Below, in pieces: positions 23,826 through 36,540 of a stretch of DNA of 64,000 nucleotides. This DNA is from Ancylostoma caninum (taxonomy: Eukaryota > Nematoda > Chromadorea > Rhabditida > Ancylostomatidae): the NCBI GenBank assembly GCA_037903475.1, contig JBAJFG010000615.1, positions 1,078,501 through 1,142,500 of the forward strand, written 5' to 3'. Both the position numbers and the translations under genes were made by a program. Position 1 is the first letter of the stretch; the number at the start of each line of letters is the position of its first letter. The notes under the pieces were generated by a model, which made no database searches, was not told where the DNA came from, and was given only the letters and a program-made list of their open reading frames with translations.

Positions 23826-24044
23826 AACGCGATCATTAAATTATCTATGTGGGGTGAGCCTGCAGAAAATCCGCTGTCAGCCCGCCAAAATGATAATGTG
23901 GCGTGCTGACAACGGCAGCAATGCATACTGGCGATATGTGGGTGAAATTTTAGCAATCACAAATTTAGCGACGGTAGGTGCTTGCTGGTGGGACTCGAGA
24001 ATGATTGTGAGAGCGAAGGTGCTGTTGAAAATGACTGCTCGATT

Positions 24045-24265
24045 ATTCGAATGATCTAATATTCGAATGCACCCACCCCGAACATGCGAATATTCGAATA
24101 ATCGAATAATTAAGAGTGATCGAATAATCGAATATTCGAATAAACGAATATTTTGAAAGCGCCGAATATTCGAATATTCGAATAATCCGAATATTCTGAT
24201 TTTTCGAATATTCGAATGTTTCGAATAAACGAATATTCGAATAATTATCCGAATGTTATTCGATT
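24045..24265. repeat. TTCGAATA satellite, cluster 2
   Basis: Same motif and spacing logic as cluster 1, but followed (24268) by AACACTCT, the reverse complement of the AGAGTGTT that precedes cluster 1. The cluster may therefore be the interior of a mobile unit with AGAGTGTT ends. Confidence 0.7.
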
Positions 24266-24565
24266 CGGTCAACACTCTAATAATTTCCCTATTCAAACAC
24301 ATAAGTTTCCAACCTCCTACCATGCCCCCTATACTTGTAGGTATGTGCTATCATACGCCTCACATACTATCACTTATCATCTCCTATCTTGTGAGTATTT
24401 GCCCTTCTCCGCTCGCTCCAAGGCACTATCGCAAGCCGTTTAGCCGCGCTCCAAAGCGGAACGCCGACCCAATCGAGCCTGCGCGGGAACTGAAATCATT
24501 TGAAAGCCTCGGTCCTTTTTTTCGGGTGCCGGTCAGGAGGTGCGCTCGAGAAATTCTCGCACCTA

Positions 24566-24762
24566 CAGGAAGCTCCAAATGTCCGCAGTCAAGAGGGACG
24601 TGGCCACGACGCGGCTTTAGGCAGAGACACAGGCGCTCTGCATGCTACCACTGGTTGTCTGCAGAGTCAGAGAAACCAGAGGCAGCATAGAGAGCGCTGT
24701 GTCTGATCAAGGAGCCGCGCCGTGGCCACGCCCTTTTGACTGCGGACATTTGGGGCTTCCTG
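24566..24762. mobile_element. TA-flanked foldback MITE (CAGGAAGCTCC family), copy 1
   Basis: Inverted ends CAGGAAGCTCCAAATGTCCG flanked by TA. GTGGCCACG-containing arms and a CAGAGACACAGGCGCTCTGC block lie near the middle. A related copy lies at 25295-25449. Confidence 0.6.
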
Positions 24763-25294
24763 TAAGTCTTGATCATAACGTCAAACGAAAATCGGAGGGC
24801 ATGTCTATGACTAATTAATTTGTCTTGAGCTGTTGTCAGATGATCCCCCCAAGCCCTAGATCTCCACTTGCAGGGATTTTTCCTTTCTAGAGATATGCTA
24901 CAGGCAAAGTTGATCCTTTCCTGGAGTGCTAGGTCACCTTCGCAGACACGACTCAATGATTGATGTTTTGGATACTCTCTTTATTTTCTGGGCAATGTTC
25001 TAGGTTACGTAAAATATTGGGTCTCCACAATCTTCTCGATTCTCGATAGAGGAATATCAGTTGAACAGTCCAGATCCCAGCTGAACAGACGAACAGACTT
25101 CCAAGCTTTTTTTAAGCGAAAGAGACATTCTTTAGCGTTTTTTTTTAACGGTAACGAGTAGCAAATCCCGTGTCAAGACTTGAAGTTCTAAGCACGGAGT
25201 GTTGGGTGAAGTCAGGCAAGGCCAATGATCATCTTGCAAAGAAAGCTTGAAGAGGCACTTCAACGAACTCACAAAAAAAATCAAAAAGCACCTA

Positions 25295-25449
25295 CAGGGA
25301 ACTCCAAACGTACGCAGACAAGGGCCAGGACCGCGGCGCGGCTCTCATGTGCAGAGACACGGGCTCTCTGCATGCTGAGCGCCTGCGTCTCTACCCAAGG
25401 GAGCCGCGCCGCGGTCCCGCCCCTTGTCTGCGTACGTTTGGAGTTTTCT
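25295..25449. mobile_element. CAGGRARCTCC-family MITE, copy 2
   Basis: Ends CAGGGAACTCCAAACGTACG and the inverted CGTACGTTTGGAGTTTTCT. The arms contain CGCGGCGCGGCTC and its mirror, with AGAGACACGGGCTCTCTGCA in the loop. It ends only 10 bp before another foldback. Confidence 0.6.
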
Positions 25450-25459
25450 ATACGTCTGG

Positions 25460-25700
25460 TATAGTCTGTCCGAAACGACGAGTCCGCCCACGCACGCGAG
25501 GATCGAGAGGCGGCGCGGCTAGGACGGATGCTGTTGGCTGCCACGTCGTTCACGTCACAGCCAAATCATTGGTCAATACCATGAAGATAATGACGAAACG
25601 TGACACGCAGATCAGGGATGATGACGTGGAGCGCTGGCAAACGTGGCAGCTTCTCGATCCCCGTGTGCGAGGGCGGACTCGTCGTTTCGGACAGACTATA
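25460..25700. mobile_element. 241-bp foldback MITE (AGTCTGTCCGAAACGACGA ends)
   Basis: TATAGTCTGTCCGAAACGAC at the left is mirrored by GTCGTTTCGGACAGACTATA at the right. Mirrored GAGTCCGCCC and GGGCGGACTC follow, with AT-richer centre. The TA edges suggest a Tc1/mariner-type target. Confidence 0.65.
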
Positions 25701-25930
25701 TTTCTGCTCATGTGATAAAGGTCCTCACAAAACTCACTGAATTAGATAAATTGTCAAGATGAAAAGTGCTTCGAACTTCAAGGATCTATATGTATTTATT
25801 TGCTCTAAAATTTCCCTGCAATAGTTCATCTTTAAGTGATCTAGACTAGAATCTTCCTGATACCACTGTGACTCAAAGGATCAAGTCAATGATTGAGAGC
25901 TCAATTCTGGATTTCATACTCATTCACTTA

Positions 25931-27843
25931 CAGTCTGTTCCCTGAAACGTACACTGCCACCCTCGCCCATATCGAACAAAGCGGCGCGTGCGCGTTCAAT
26001 TGGGGCGCGAAGGGATTGATCAGGGCGCGAGGAGAGGCTGATCGGCTGTTGCAGCTTCGTGCCCCAATTGGGTGCGTTGCACTAGGCGACAACGAGAGGT
26101 GTGTCTCGGACGAGATCTGCAAAACTCTGTCATCTCTGCACTCTGCAGGGTGGCAGTAAGCGCTCGCTCGGATGGCTCTCGCACCTCTCTCCCACCTTTA
26201 ATTACTGGTACATTGGAGCTGTCTAGGTCGACGTCAGAGGTTGAGGTTAAACGCTCGTATATCGATCATCCGATCATCTCCTTGCGCAATTTTTTAGCAA
26301 AAAAGGGGAAAATGCTCGTCAGGGAACTGGATACAGTATTCAAGTGGGTAATTAGGGAAAAGCCAATATGGAGGATAATCATCTACCCACAAAGTTATTT
26401 GCTTTTCCTCTCTTTTCGAACCCGTGAGGGAATAGTTCTATTATGTGAGCAGCATTCCTACCGATGTTAGCCTAAAACAGGATTGGTAACAACACGCGTT
26501 TTGCTTCTGAAAGAGCATGTTCTGCCTTGAAGTCTGCAATGGGAAGATAGTTTCCGAACGTTTTTGCAGTACATTGCTCAAGCGCTTGGCATCTGGCAGG
26601 TTCAGAGCGGGGGAACACTAAGTTCCAGGACCTACTGGCTGCTTCATGTGGACACGCCAGTGGTTTTAGAGAAGGGCAATACACAAGGAACGATGAAGAA
26701 AGGTTGGATATAAATGAAAACAAAAGCTTTACATATAAATGAAAACAAAAGTAGAAGTTATTGTTAGAAAGGTTGAAAAGTCTCCATTTCTTCATTTCGT
26801 ACCTGACTTTAATATAAAGAACAGTGCAGGACAGTGCTCTTCCAGAAGCAAAACGCGTATTGCTACCCTTCCTGTATTACAAACATCGGTAGAAACCTCA
26901 AATGTTAGCATTTTTAAACAAATTTTTACATCCCGGACTTTCGGGATGATGCGTAATGCATACAGAGAGTGTAGTATGCTTTGCGACTCCGCTAAATCCG
27001 TACGTAAAGTGACTTTTTGGAAATTCCGTGGATAACTGAACCGAAATTGATGTTGCCAATCAATCCATCGGTCGTATTCATTTCCTAGTTTGGATGAGAG
27101 GTCCTGCATATGATCACTATATAGCCTAGACTTGACACAATTAGAATGCTCTTCGTTCCTATCGATGACACATTTTTTGGAAGAGAAAAAGCTTCAAAAC
27201 ATTAAGAAAGCCAAAATTTGTGTGGGCCGCTATTCCGACACACTGCGTACCGAAAAGAGCATCTGCTCCTCGAATGAGGGATGGAGAAGGACCGTCGAAT
27301 GAGGAAAAGAGTACCTAGCTGCTGATTTTATTTTGCTTTTGTAGAGGTTTGGTTCATCGAAACGGTCATTTCTAAACCTTTCATAAAATCAAAGTTTGGA
27401 CTTAATTCTGGAATTTCTTCGTGGAGATAAGTGATGAAATATCCGCACAGCCATTTGCATGATTGCTAAATTTAATGTTGACTTATTTTTCCCTGCTCCT
27501 CACATAATTGAGTTATTTCCAGTACTTTTCAATAACACTATTCTGGCAAGGTAGCCAACTAACTAATAGGAATACGCTGACTTTGTTATTCTCAGCACGA
27601 CCTAGTCGATGGTGGCAACACCTGGGGACCTATCACATTCCCAGGGCCAGGTTGGTATGCATCGACGCTGGAGCTGGCAGGATGCCAGCAATGCCTACGT
27701 CTATGCTGCTGCCATCGAGGTATCTCGTACGGGAACGCCCCCCTTTGTCGCCTAGTGCTTGCCGTCCCCCTCAATTGAATGCGCACGCGCCGCTTTGTTG
27801 GATTGGGGCGAGGGTGGCAGTGTACGTTTCAGGGAACAGACTG
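25931..27843. mobile_element. 1.9-kb relative of the GTTCCCTGAAACG MITE
   Basis: It begins CAGTCTGTTCCCTGAAACG and ends with the reverse complement, with TA on both sides. About 180 bp at each end are mirror images, reaching GCACTAGGCGACAA (26067) and TTGTCGCCTAGTGC (27745). The 1.6-kb interior carries ORFs of 98-132 codons (26072-26470 +, 26472-26795 -, 26792-27109 -) that I cannot assign; any could be a decayed transposase. Confidence 0.55.
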
Positions 27844-28606
27844 TACGTTGAGAAACTAGAAAACATTTTGCTTGAACTAATTTCTTTCGATATTGTCAGG
27901 CACTATAGTGCTAGATGGACCGTCGTTACAGTAGTGTACTACTCCATCGCGCGCGACAATATGTACGAGTTGTCTCGCTGGCTCTCCTCCCTAGCTATGG
28001 AGGGTTTAGAGGCAGATGGATACTGTAGCCATGGCTGCCTCTGCCTGTGGGAAGGTGCGGTCGAGGTGCGACATGACCCAGCTAACGACCGAGCGCACCT
28101 CTTGACTCGGACCCTTTTTTTCTACGAAGGCTACTGTCATTAGTTTGGTCTCTACTTTTTTCCAGAGTTTTTATTCCTTTATTCTCGATTAGTTTGTTGT
28201 TCTGTTCGGCTTTTGGCGACCAATGTCGACCTTATCGTTTCCTGATTCCGTCAGTATAATTTCTGCCGCAGTGTGGAATGGTCCATCCATTGATTGCTCT
28301 TGGTAAAGAATTATAGTTATGTTTTGTCGGTTTACACTGGTTATTGCAGTTATATTTTGTGGTTTCACAATGGGCTATCGTCCTTTAATTGCTACTAATT
28401 GCTTTAATTGCAATCACGGAGAATGCTTGTAGAATTGCTATCATTGGATGCGGTCATTCCCTCCTATCTATTGTTATTTTCAGAGGGGGCTTCGTAAAAT
28501 CTGCATTTTTCAAAGGGGGCTTCGTTTTAGGTACGACCCTAATCTAGGCTCGTGCCGGGGCCTGGCCCTAGCCCCATTTCTGTAGGGTTGCAAGGGGTTG
28601 CTGTAA

Positions 28607-28964
28607 GAGTATCCCCAGACTTCGCTAGCAATCGTTGCGATCGCCACGACAGCCGGCTGTCGTCGCGATCGCCACGACCGTCGGCGATCGCCACATGGAT
28701 AAAGTGAATGAGGAGACCCCAGGCGTAAGAGCGATGATAATAAATGGGGCGTGGCGATCGATTGGCATCGTTTCCACTGTTGCTATCATTCACATCGCCA
28801 GTTCATTTTGAGCACATCTTCGAGAGTACGGGCGATGAGCTCCGTTTGGCAGCGATCCATGGCGATGTAACGTACAGTCAATACGTATCATTTCTACTAT
28901 CCTTATCTCTTATATCGCCTGTTCATTTCTATTCATTTTGAACTGGCGAAGTCTGGGGATACTC
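28607..28964. mobile_element. PIF/Harbinger-like MITE, copy 2 (358 bp)
   Basis: Ends GAGTATCCCCAGACTTCG in inverted orientation, flanked by TAA (28604-28606, 28965-28967). It is closely similar to 4632-4956 but has an extra GCGATCGCCACGAC unit near the left end. Confidence 0.75.
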
Positions 28965-29380
28965 TAAGAATAGAACGAAAATGCTATTTCCGGTAGGGAA
29001 ATAGCATTGGTACGCGAAACAATTTTAATAAGGCACGTATGGTCTATTAAGCTTTATTTATAGCGCGTCGGAGTCCGATTCGCATCGGATGTGGGCTGCG
29101 ACGGTCGGATACGAAATCGGAACGACGCATCGTGGCTTTGTTCGTAGTCCGCAAGCACAAGTTTTCGCATCAGCTGTTTTCATCCATGGATTTCGCATGT
29201 TTTCATTGCAAATCAAGCGGTTTTTATCAATTTCTGATGTGTCGTTGAAGTTGTTTTTTTTATACACGCAGTAAGGATCAAGATAATGTTTGTCTAGCTA
29301 CTCAGACAATTGTGCCGTCGAACAGCAGGTCGAACCCCCATCGCCCCGCCCACCTTTTGAACTGGGGAAACGTGTCTCGA

Positions 29381-29510
29381 CGTTCTGCTATAGCAGAACG
29401 TGCTGCTCATACCCCCCGACGTGCTGCTCATACCCCCCGACGTGCTGCTCATACCCCCCGACGTGCTGCTGTCCGCCGGATTTTCCAGACGTGCTGCTGT
29501 CCGCCGGGAC
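29381..29510. repeat. Hairpin plus 21-bp/28-bp minisatellite
   Basis: A perfect 20-nt palindrome CGTTCTGCTATAGCAGAACG leads into three GTGCTGCTCATACCCCCCGA (+C) units of 21 bp, then partial 28-bp units in which CATACCCCCCG is replaced by TGTCCGCCGGATTTTC. It lies just outside the 3' end of the neighbouring Helitron-like element. Confidence 0.6.
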
Positions 29511-30129
29511 TGCGATAACGCGTGTATATGTAACCAGTCTGGCCGTCCGGCTGACGCCGGACTTCCAGACTTTTCCTAATGCTCGCTTCGCTCGCATGGC
29601 TTCATCCCTTCTTCATTCAAATAAAGTCACAGCTATTCCACATTTTTTGCTATAATGTGTCCCACACCCTTTCCATTGCTTTTTCTCATGTAAAAATGCA
29701 CTTATCAAAGAGGATTAACCTTCTCGAAGCAATTTTATCATTTGCTCAACTGAAATAGCTTTTTGTAACTATATATAACCGGTTCAACCTGGATTGACCG
29801 CAGAAAATGGTCTATCATTCTTTGTTTGTTATAACTGGTCAAGTGATAAGAGTCAGTTAGAACATATAAAAGTGGAGGGTGCGGTGTGTTCATAAACAAA
29901 TGAGAAGAGGAGAACGCGGGGGAGGACGTAAGGAGGAAGGATTCACACGGATTGCATACTAATCCGCGCAGTGGTCTGACATCTAGTTTTTTTAACGATT
30001 GATGTTAGACGCCATCGAATCGATTTAACAAATATGGACCTAACTCATGACATTTCCCTGAGTAGTGGACACCGGCGCACCCCTCCTGCATCGGTAGCTA
30101 TATTTTCAGGCGCTCCTCCACTTTTGAGC

Positions 30130-32516
30130 GCAGGCGCAGCCCTATCACAGCACAGCAGTAGACCCGTCTCCCCCCACTTTGGGCGCCGCGCACACTTATC
30201 ACAGCAGTGGACCCGTCTCCCCCCACTTTGGGCGCCGGCGCACCCTTATCACAGCAGTGGACCCGTCTCCCCCACTTTGGGCGCCGGCGCACCCTTATCA
30301 CAGCAGTGGACCCGTCTCCCCCCACTTTGGGCGCCGACGCACCCTTATCACAGCAGTGGACCCGTCTCCCCCACTTTGGGCGCCGGCGCACCCTTATCAC
30401 AGCAGTGGACCCGTCTCCCCCCACTTTGGGCGCCGACGCACCCTTATCACAGCCGTGGACCCGTCTCCCCCACTTTGGGCGCCGACGCACCCTTATCACA
30501 GCCGCGGACCCGTCTCCCCCACTTTGGGCGCCGGCGCACCCTTATCACAGCCGCGGACCCGTCTCCCCCCACTTTGGGCGCCGACGCACCCTTATCACAG
30601 CAGTGGACCCGTCTCCCCCCACTTTGGGCGCCGACGCACCCTTATCACAGCCGTGGACCCGTCTCCCCCACTTTGGGCGCCGACGCACCCTTATCACAGC
30701 AGTGGACCCGTCTCCCCCCACTTTGGGCGCCGACGCACCCTTATCACAGCAGTGGACCCGTCTCCCCCCACTTTGGGCGCCGACGCACCCTTATCACAGC
30801 AGTGGACCCGTCTCCCCCACTTTGGGCGCCGGTGCACCCTCATCAAAGCAGTGGACCCGTCTCCCCCCACTTTGGGCGCCGACGCACCCTTATCACAGCC
30901 GTGGACCCGTCTCCCCCCACTTTGGGCGCCGGCAAGGCTTTATCACAGCAATCAGCGTCTCCCCCACTTTGGGCGCCAACGCACCCTTATCACAGCCACG
31001 GACCCGTCTCCCCCACTTTGGGCGCCGACGCACCCTTATCACAGCAGTGGACCCGTCTCCCCCCACTTTGGGCGCCGACGCACCCTTATCACAGCCGTGG
31101 ACCCGTCTCCCCCCACTTTGGGCGCCGGCGCACCCTTATCACAGCAGTGGACCCGTCTCCCCCACTTTGGGCCCCGACGCACCCTTATCACAGCAGTGGA
31201 CCCGTCTCCCCCCACTTTGGGCGCCGACGCACCCTTATCACAGCAGTGGACCCGTCTCCCCCCACTTTGGGCGCCGACGCACCCTTATCACAGCAATGGA
31301 CCCGTCTCCCCCCACTTTGCTCGCCGACGCACCCCAATGGACCCGTCTCCCCCACTTTGGGCGCCGGTGCACCCTTATCACAGCAGTGGACCCGTCTCCC
31401 CCCACTTTGGGCGCCGACGCACCCTTATCGCAGCCGTGGATCCGTCTCCCCCACTTTGGGCGCCGGTGCACCCTTATCACAGCAGTGGACCCGTCTCACC
31501 CCACTTTGGGCGCCGGCACACCCTTATCACAGCAGTGGACCCGTCTCCCCCACTTTGGGCGCCGGCACACCCTCATCACAGCAGTGGACCCGTCTCCCCC
31601 CACTTTGGGCGCCGGCGCACCCTTATCACAGCCGCGGACCCGTCTCCCCCCACTTTGGGCGCCGACGCACCCTTATCACAGCCGTGGACCCGTCCCCCCA
31701 CTTTGGGCGCCGACGCACCCTTATCACAGCCGTGGACCCGTCTCCCCCACTTTGGGCGCTGGTGCACCCTTATCACAGCAGTGGAATCGTCTCCCCCCAC
31801 TTTGGGAGCCGACGCACCCTTATCACAGTGATGGACCCGTCTCCCCCCACTTTGGGCGCCGGTGCACCCTTATCACAGCAGTGGACCCGTCTCCCCCCAC
31901 TTTGGGCGCCGGTGCACCCTTATCACAGTGATGGACCCGTCTCCGCCCACTTTGGGCGCCGGCGCACCTTTATCAGAGTGGTGGACCCGTCTCCCCCCAC
32001 TTTGGGCGCCGACGCACCCTTATCACGGTGATGGACCGTCTCCCCCCACATTGGGCGCCGGCGCACCCTTATCACAGTGGTGGACCCGTCTCCTCCACAT
32101 TGGGCGCCGGCGCACCTTTATCAGAGTGATGGACCCGTCCCCCCCACATTGGGCGCCGGCGCACCCTTATCACAGCAGTGGAATCGTCTCCCCCCACATT
32201 GGGAGCCGACGCACCCTTATCACAGCCGTGGACCCGTCTCCCCCCACTTTGGGCGCCGACGCTCCCTTATCACAGGACCCGTCTCCCCCCACTTTGGGCG
32301 CCGACGCACCCTTATCACAGCCGTGGACCCGTCTCCCCCCACTTTGGGCGCCGGCGCACCCTTATCACAGCAGTGGACCCGTCTCCCCACTTTGGGCGCC
32401 GACGCACCCTTATCACAGCAGTGGACCCGTCTCCCCCCACTTTGGGCGCCGGCGCACCCTTATCACAGCAGTGGACCCGTCTCCCCCCACTTTGGGCGCC
32501 GGCGCACCCTTCATGT
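30130..32516. repeat. 50-bp minisatellite, about 48 units
   Basis: The plus-strand unit runs from CCCGTCTCCCCCCACTTTGG to ACGCACCCTTATCACAGCAG plus TGGA, 49-50 bp. Variants alternate GCCGACGC/GCCGGCGC and CAGCAGTGG/CAGCCGTGG; towards the right GTGATGG units appear. Degenerate units extend left to about 30060. All three plus frames lack stops for hundreds of codons (665, 574 and 550 codons), so the ORFs are artefacts of unit composition. The CACCCTTATCAC core is shared with the 59-bp arrays. Confidence 0.9.
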
Positions 32517-32564
32517 AACGGTGGAGTGGTCGGCATCACTCTAAGCCACGCCCTCGAATTTCGT

Positions 32565-32834
<270 letters not shown>

Positions 32835-33094
32835 ACACACAAAGTAAGCCCGTTATTATAAGTCATGATTTTGGAACGTAGGTTAGTGATCATTAATAAT
32901 TGATTGGGGAATATTGAGCCGGATCAAATATCAAGAAATTGTTGTCCAACAACTTGCTTTTCTCGCTGTTCTGAGGAAAACAAGGCTGAATTTCTTCAAA
33001 GTGAATTTCTAACTCAAGTGAGTTATAAGTTGTCGTCTTTTCATTCTTGTGCTTTCCATCATAGCATTAAGAAAGAAGTCTTGCCTCTCTAGGA

Positions 33095-33450
33095 AAGGAG
33101 GTCGTTCAACTTACTCCAGTACTACGTACATCCTTAGAAAATAACCCACTCTTTCTTCTAGAAGAAGCCATAGCAGCAAAAACTGCTAGCACAAGTAGAA
33201 CTCAGAGCAGATATGTTCTCATTGATCAGATAGAAGTCGATTTTTCTTGTACGAAGAAAGCAATGAATATCAAAATGACAGTCGTTGATGTTACTGTATT
33301 TATACCCTCATAGACGGAACAACATTTGGTAATATAAAATGCTTAAATGTTTTCTGGCATTGGGATTAGGGCGACAATGGTGGATTGAAAACATGCGAAA
33401 TATTGTTGTAAAATAGCAGAGAATTAATTCGAAAACACATTAAATCATGT
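33095..33450. repeat. Dispersed repeat R1, copy 1
   Basis: It aligns in direct orientation, with many substitutions, to 49795-50155. Shared blocks include AAAATAACC, TTAAATGTTTTCTG and AAAACATGCGAAATAT. It carries no termini or coding sequence that I can identify. Confidence 0.55.
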
Positions 33451-35234
33451 TCAGCATTTGCAGCTTCATTTCATCGTTTCTGTCGAAAGCGGGAATTAAA
33501 CGCTTTTTGCTGCTCCACATCTCATCAAAGCTGTCCCACTGTTACGTCCAGAAAAAACGTAATTATTCCACGCAATCATTTTCGTGATTTTTACGCAGAT
33601 GGAACTTCTCTGAGCTGCTGAAGACGATATGTGTCGAACATCTCTCTAATCCGCATGTAAATATGAGGTTGTTTTTTCCTTACAATTCACTCCCGTAAGC
33701 AGTATTCTAAACGATTTCGAGATTATGACATACGAGTCCATAAATGGCTAGAACATCAAAGCGGTGGCAGAGTACAGAATAAATAAAAAATACCTAAACT
33801 TCATTCCAGCACCTTATCTTGTTGTTTTTTGGAGTATTTTTTGTCATTATTTGGTATTCGGTTTGCTATTTCTTCGTTTTCTTCATCTCAGACACTCTAG
33901 TACACCTAAGCATCCCGAACGTACAGGTCGCATTTTCCGATTTAGGGGCGATAGAAGCATCTTCTTTAGCTCCCGCATCCCTTCTACCATCTAGTACATG
34001 CGGTGGTCATCCGCCGTACCGCTTATCTCTCCCTATTTTGAGTTTTTTTTATTGTAGTTGAGAATTGAAGAGTACTTCTACAATAAGTAAACTCTGCTGG
34101 GCACGGGCGATTTCTGATGGAGTATTCGTCACGGGCATACCAACTAGGCAGAGACCAACTACTAAGAGATTGGGAAGAGAAGAAGTGTGAATTTCTGCAG
34201 AAGTATTTTTTGCTCATGCACTGGATTTGCTTTCATCTGCTCCACGGCTGCTCGATTTTTTTTTTGTTTTTCTGTGTATTTCACTCCGCGCTATGCATAG
34301 GATGAAATGGTGCGAAATTCCATTTTATCGAAGTACATCAGCGGCGTAGCTAAGAATTCCCCTTCGAGTACTTTTCCACCTCTCTTCAGGTTCTTTGCAT
34401 TGATTTTCCTTATCAGTTATTTCACTACATGCATTGGATAGCCTGAAATGGAAGGAATTACAATTTTCTTTGATGGGCATCTGTTGCGCAGCTGGAAATC
34501 GGTTCCCGATAGCTTCCGTTTAACACTTCGCGTTCCTTTTTTTTAGCATTTAGCTTCCCTGCCAACTTTTTCATTCCAAGCATGGACTTCATTAGGCCAT
34601 GTTTTCTCTTTCAGTTATAAGATTTCTGATCGATGATATAAATACTTTTTGAACACTCAATGCTCAAAAACCGAAGCTCTCAGTCCAGGCTTTGGCTTTT
34701 TGCTCACTATTTTTCGCAATACCTTTCCGAATCGTTAACGATCGAGCGAAGTAAAGGCTTGCTTTTTTCGCTTCTTTCTAATCAGTCTTCTATGCGAGCA
34801 TTTAAATCCGCCGTAGGTACGTCACGGGTACGGGTAGCTACGTAAGTCACGATACGGGTAGCTACGTCATTCTTCGTCGATATTTATTGGGTTGTAACAT
34901 AAGTTTCCGCTGCTTTGGAGTTTCGATAAAATAGTTTCACAAAAAATCATATAACAGAAGATATCAAAAGGAGTATGCACCGCAAGAGTCGCTGGCCTTT
35001 TGCCGTTTTTTCAGGTTTTTTCTCTGCTGCTCCAGAAATCTGTGAACTACGAAGCAAAGAACTGAGTCGGCCAGTGCTGGAGGTCACTAACTTTGGCAAG
35101 TCGGTTCTCGCACACTAGGCATTCTTGTGAACTGATAACCGGCGCATACTTAGCGCTAGATTTATGCCTCATAACGCGTGCTTATAAAGGGCTCTGTGGA
35201 CTCTTTAGCTTTCCGTAGAATTCGACCAACAAAA
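33451..35234. other. Intergenic, nothing recognised
   Basis: AT-rich sequence with T-runs. Short ORFs of 60-80 codons lack splice context or family motifs. A small direct repeat, CGGGTAGCTACGT, occurs twice near 34833-34868. Confidence 0.4.
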
Positions 35235-35654
35235 TTAAAGGCTGTGTGTCACGTCGTTTCATGGGCTGTAGATATCAGCATACTCTAGACTTTCTCGTCA
35301 CGCTGATTCCAATGATTACGCCATAATGCATAAAGGTGACGGGCATCCGTTTCCGAAGGGTCTGGAGGTGCCGTTCACGGACCACTCAGGCGGAGTGGTC
35401 CGTGAGGGTGCTGGCTGCCCGCCACGACTACAACGTTGGCAACACGTCTTGACGTGTCCGATCGGAAAGATCAGTGGCTTTACGCGTCCACTCGGCTCGA
35501 CAATCTGTTCCAAAATATGTCAAGAAAAACGACTGAAAAACGGGATAAAAGCGACTTTTGCCAATTTTATATATACAGCTGGATTCAGCACATCGAGAAG
35601 ATTCAGGATCAGCCAAAAGCTCATAAACGAGGAGGAAGTGATACACTGCCTTCA
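35235..35654. mobile_element. TTAA-family element, copy at 35.2 kb
   Basis: Starts TTAAAGGCTGTGTGTCACG and ends TGATACACTGCCTTCAA, with one mutated base in the right TTAA. The interior includes CACGGACCACTCAGGCGGAG and its mirror TGGTCCGTGAGG, a local hairpin absent from copies A and B. Confidence 0.6.
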
Positions 35655-36069
35655 AGGCGCGCTCCGCGGTGTGGCAAAATGATGTGGTTTCCACAGAGCG
35701 CTTAGAACAGGTCCCAAATTCCATCGATTAATGTCCGCGAACGCTTGATGTTTTTAGCCACAGTGTGAGAAATCCCACTTCAATTCGCTTCAACTGCAGG
35801 GAGAAAAACAGCATAATCAAAATTTTGGGTAACCAAATTTGGTGCTTGTGCTTGAGACCGCTCGACAATAAAATGGAGAGCGAAAGTACCATGGAGAATA
35901 TGAATGGCCTGGAGATTACTACATCCAAATTTGGTTAGTCTCATTAAACATTATGTTAAAATTATAATTAGTGCAAGTGCAGTTATCGAATTTGCACTCC
36001 TGAAGGGTTCCCTCCGAAGATCATCACATTTCCAAAATGAGACGGAAAAATAGCTCTCACATTCCAGAA

Positions 36070-36540
36070 TGCTTGCGGGATCATGCGCTTCAGAAAAGTA
36101 TCTAGACATACGCGAAATCCAATAGGTATTATACTTGGGACCGAATAAAAATCGAATAATTTTGTTACCTTAATTAGCAATTCAGGAACCAGTGCAAACA
36201 TCCATATATTCACTGACAAGAAAGCCCTAAAGCTCTTCTTCCTTTTCGTACAGCTCTGTATTGGTTTCCAATGTTGGAGCATTCGATTTCTCCATCTATT
36301 CGAAATCGAATATTTTAGCCTTCGAATATCGAATATTTCGAATAAATGAAAAATTCGAATGTCCTAACACTTGATACCAATACAGTGCTGTAAAAAGAGA
36401 AGGAGAGCTTCAGGGCCTTCTCATTCTCGATTAGATGGATGTCCAAATTGTTCCCTAACTTGTTTATTGAAGTCACGAAATGATTCGGTTTTTATTCGGT
36501 CCCAAGTATAATAGGTATCCATTTACTAGAAACCTTTGGA
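36070..36540. mobile_element. Foldback with TTCGAATA satellite in the loop
   Basis: Arms 36070-36265 and 36368-36540 are diverged reverse complements; the best-kept part is TTATTCGGTCCCAAGTATAA (36492) and its mirror (36132). The loop (36290-36362) is the TTCGAATATCGAATA satellite also found at 20.8 and 24.1 kb. Confidence 0.55.

Noticed and set aside
20668..24323. ORFs full of YSNIR repeats
   Set aside because: Translation of the palindromic TTCGAATA satellite, which is open on both strands.
27508..28143. 211-codon plus-strand ORF
   Set aside because: It runs across the end of a transposon into unrelated flank, so it cannot be an evolved gene.
29325..29350. tRNA B-box-like GGTCGAACCCC
   Set aside because: No A-box at the right distance and no cloverleaf could be drawn.
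30130..32516. CRISPR-like array
   Set aside because: The whole unit repeats without variable spacers; it is a minisatellite in a eukaryotic element, with no cas genes.
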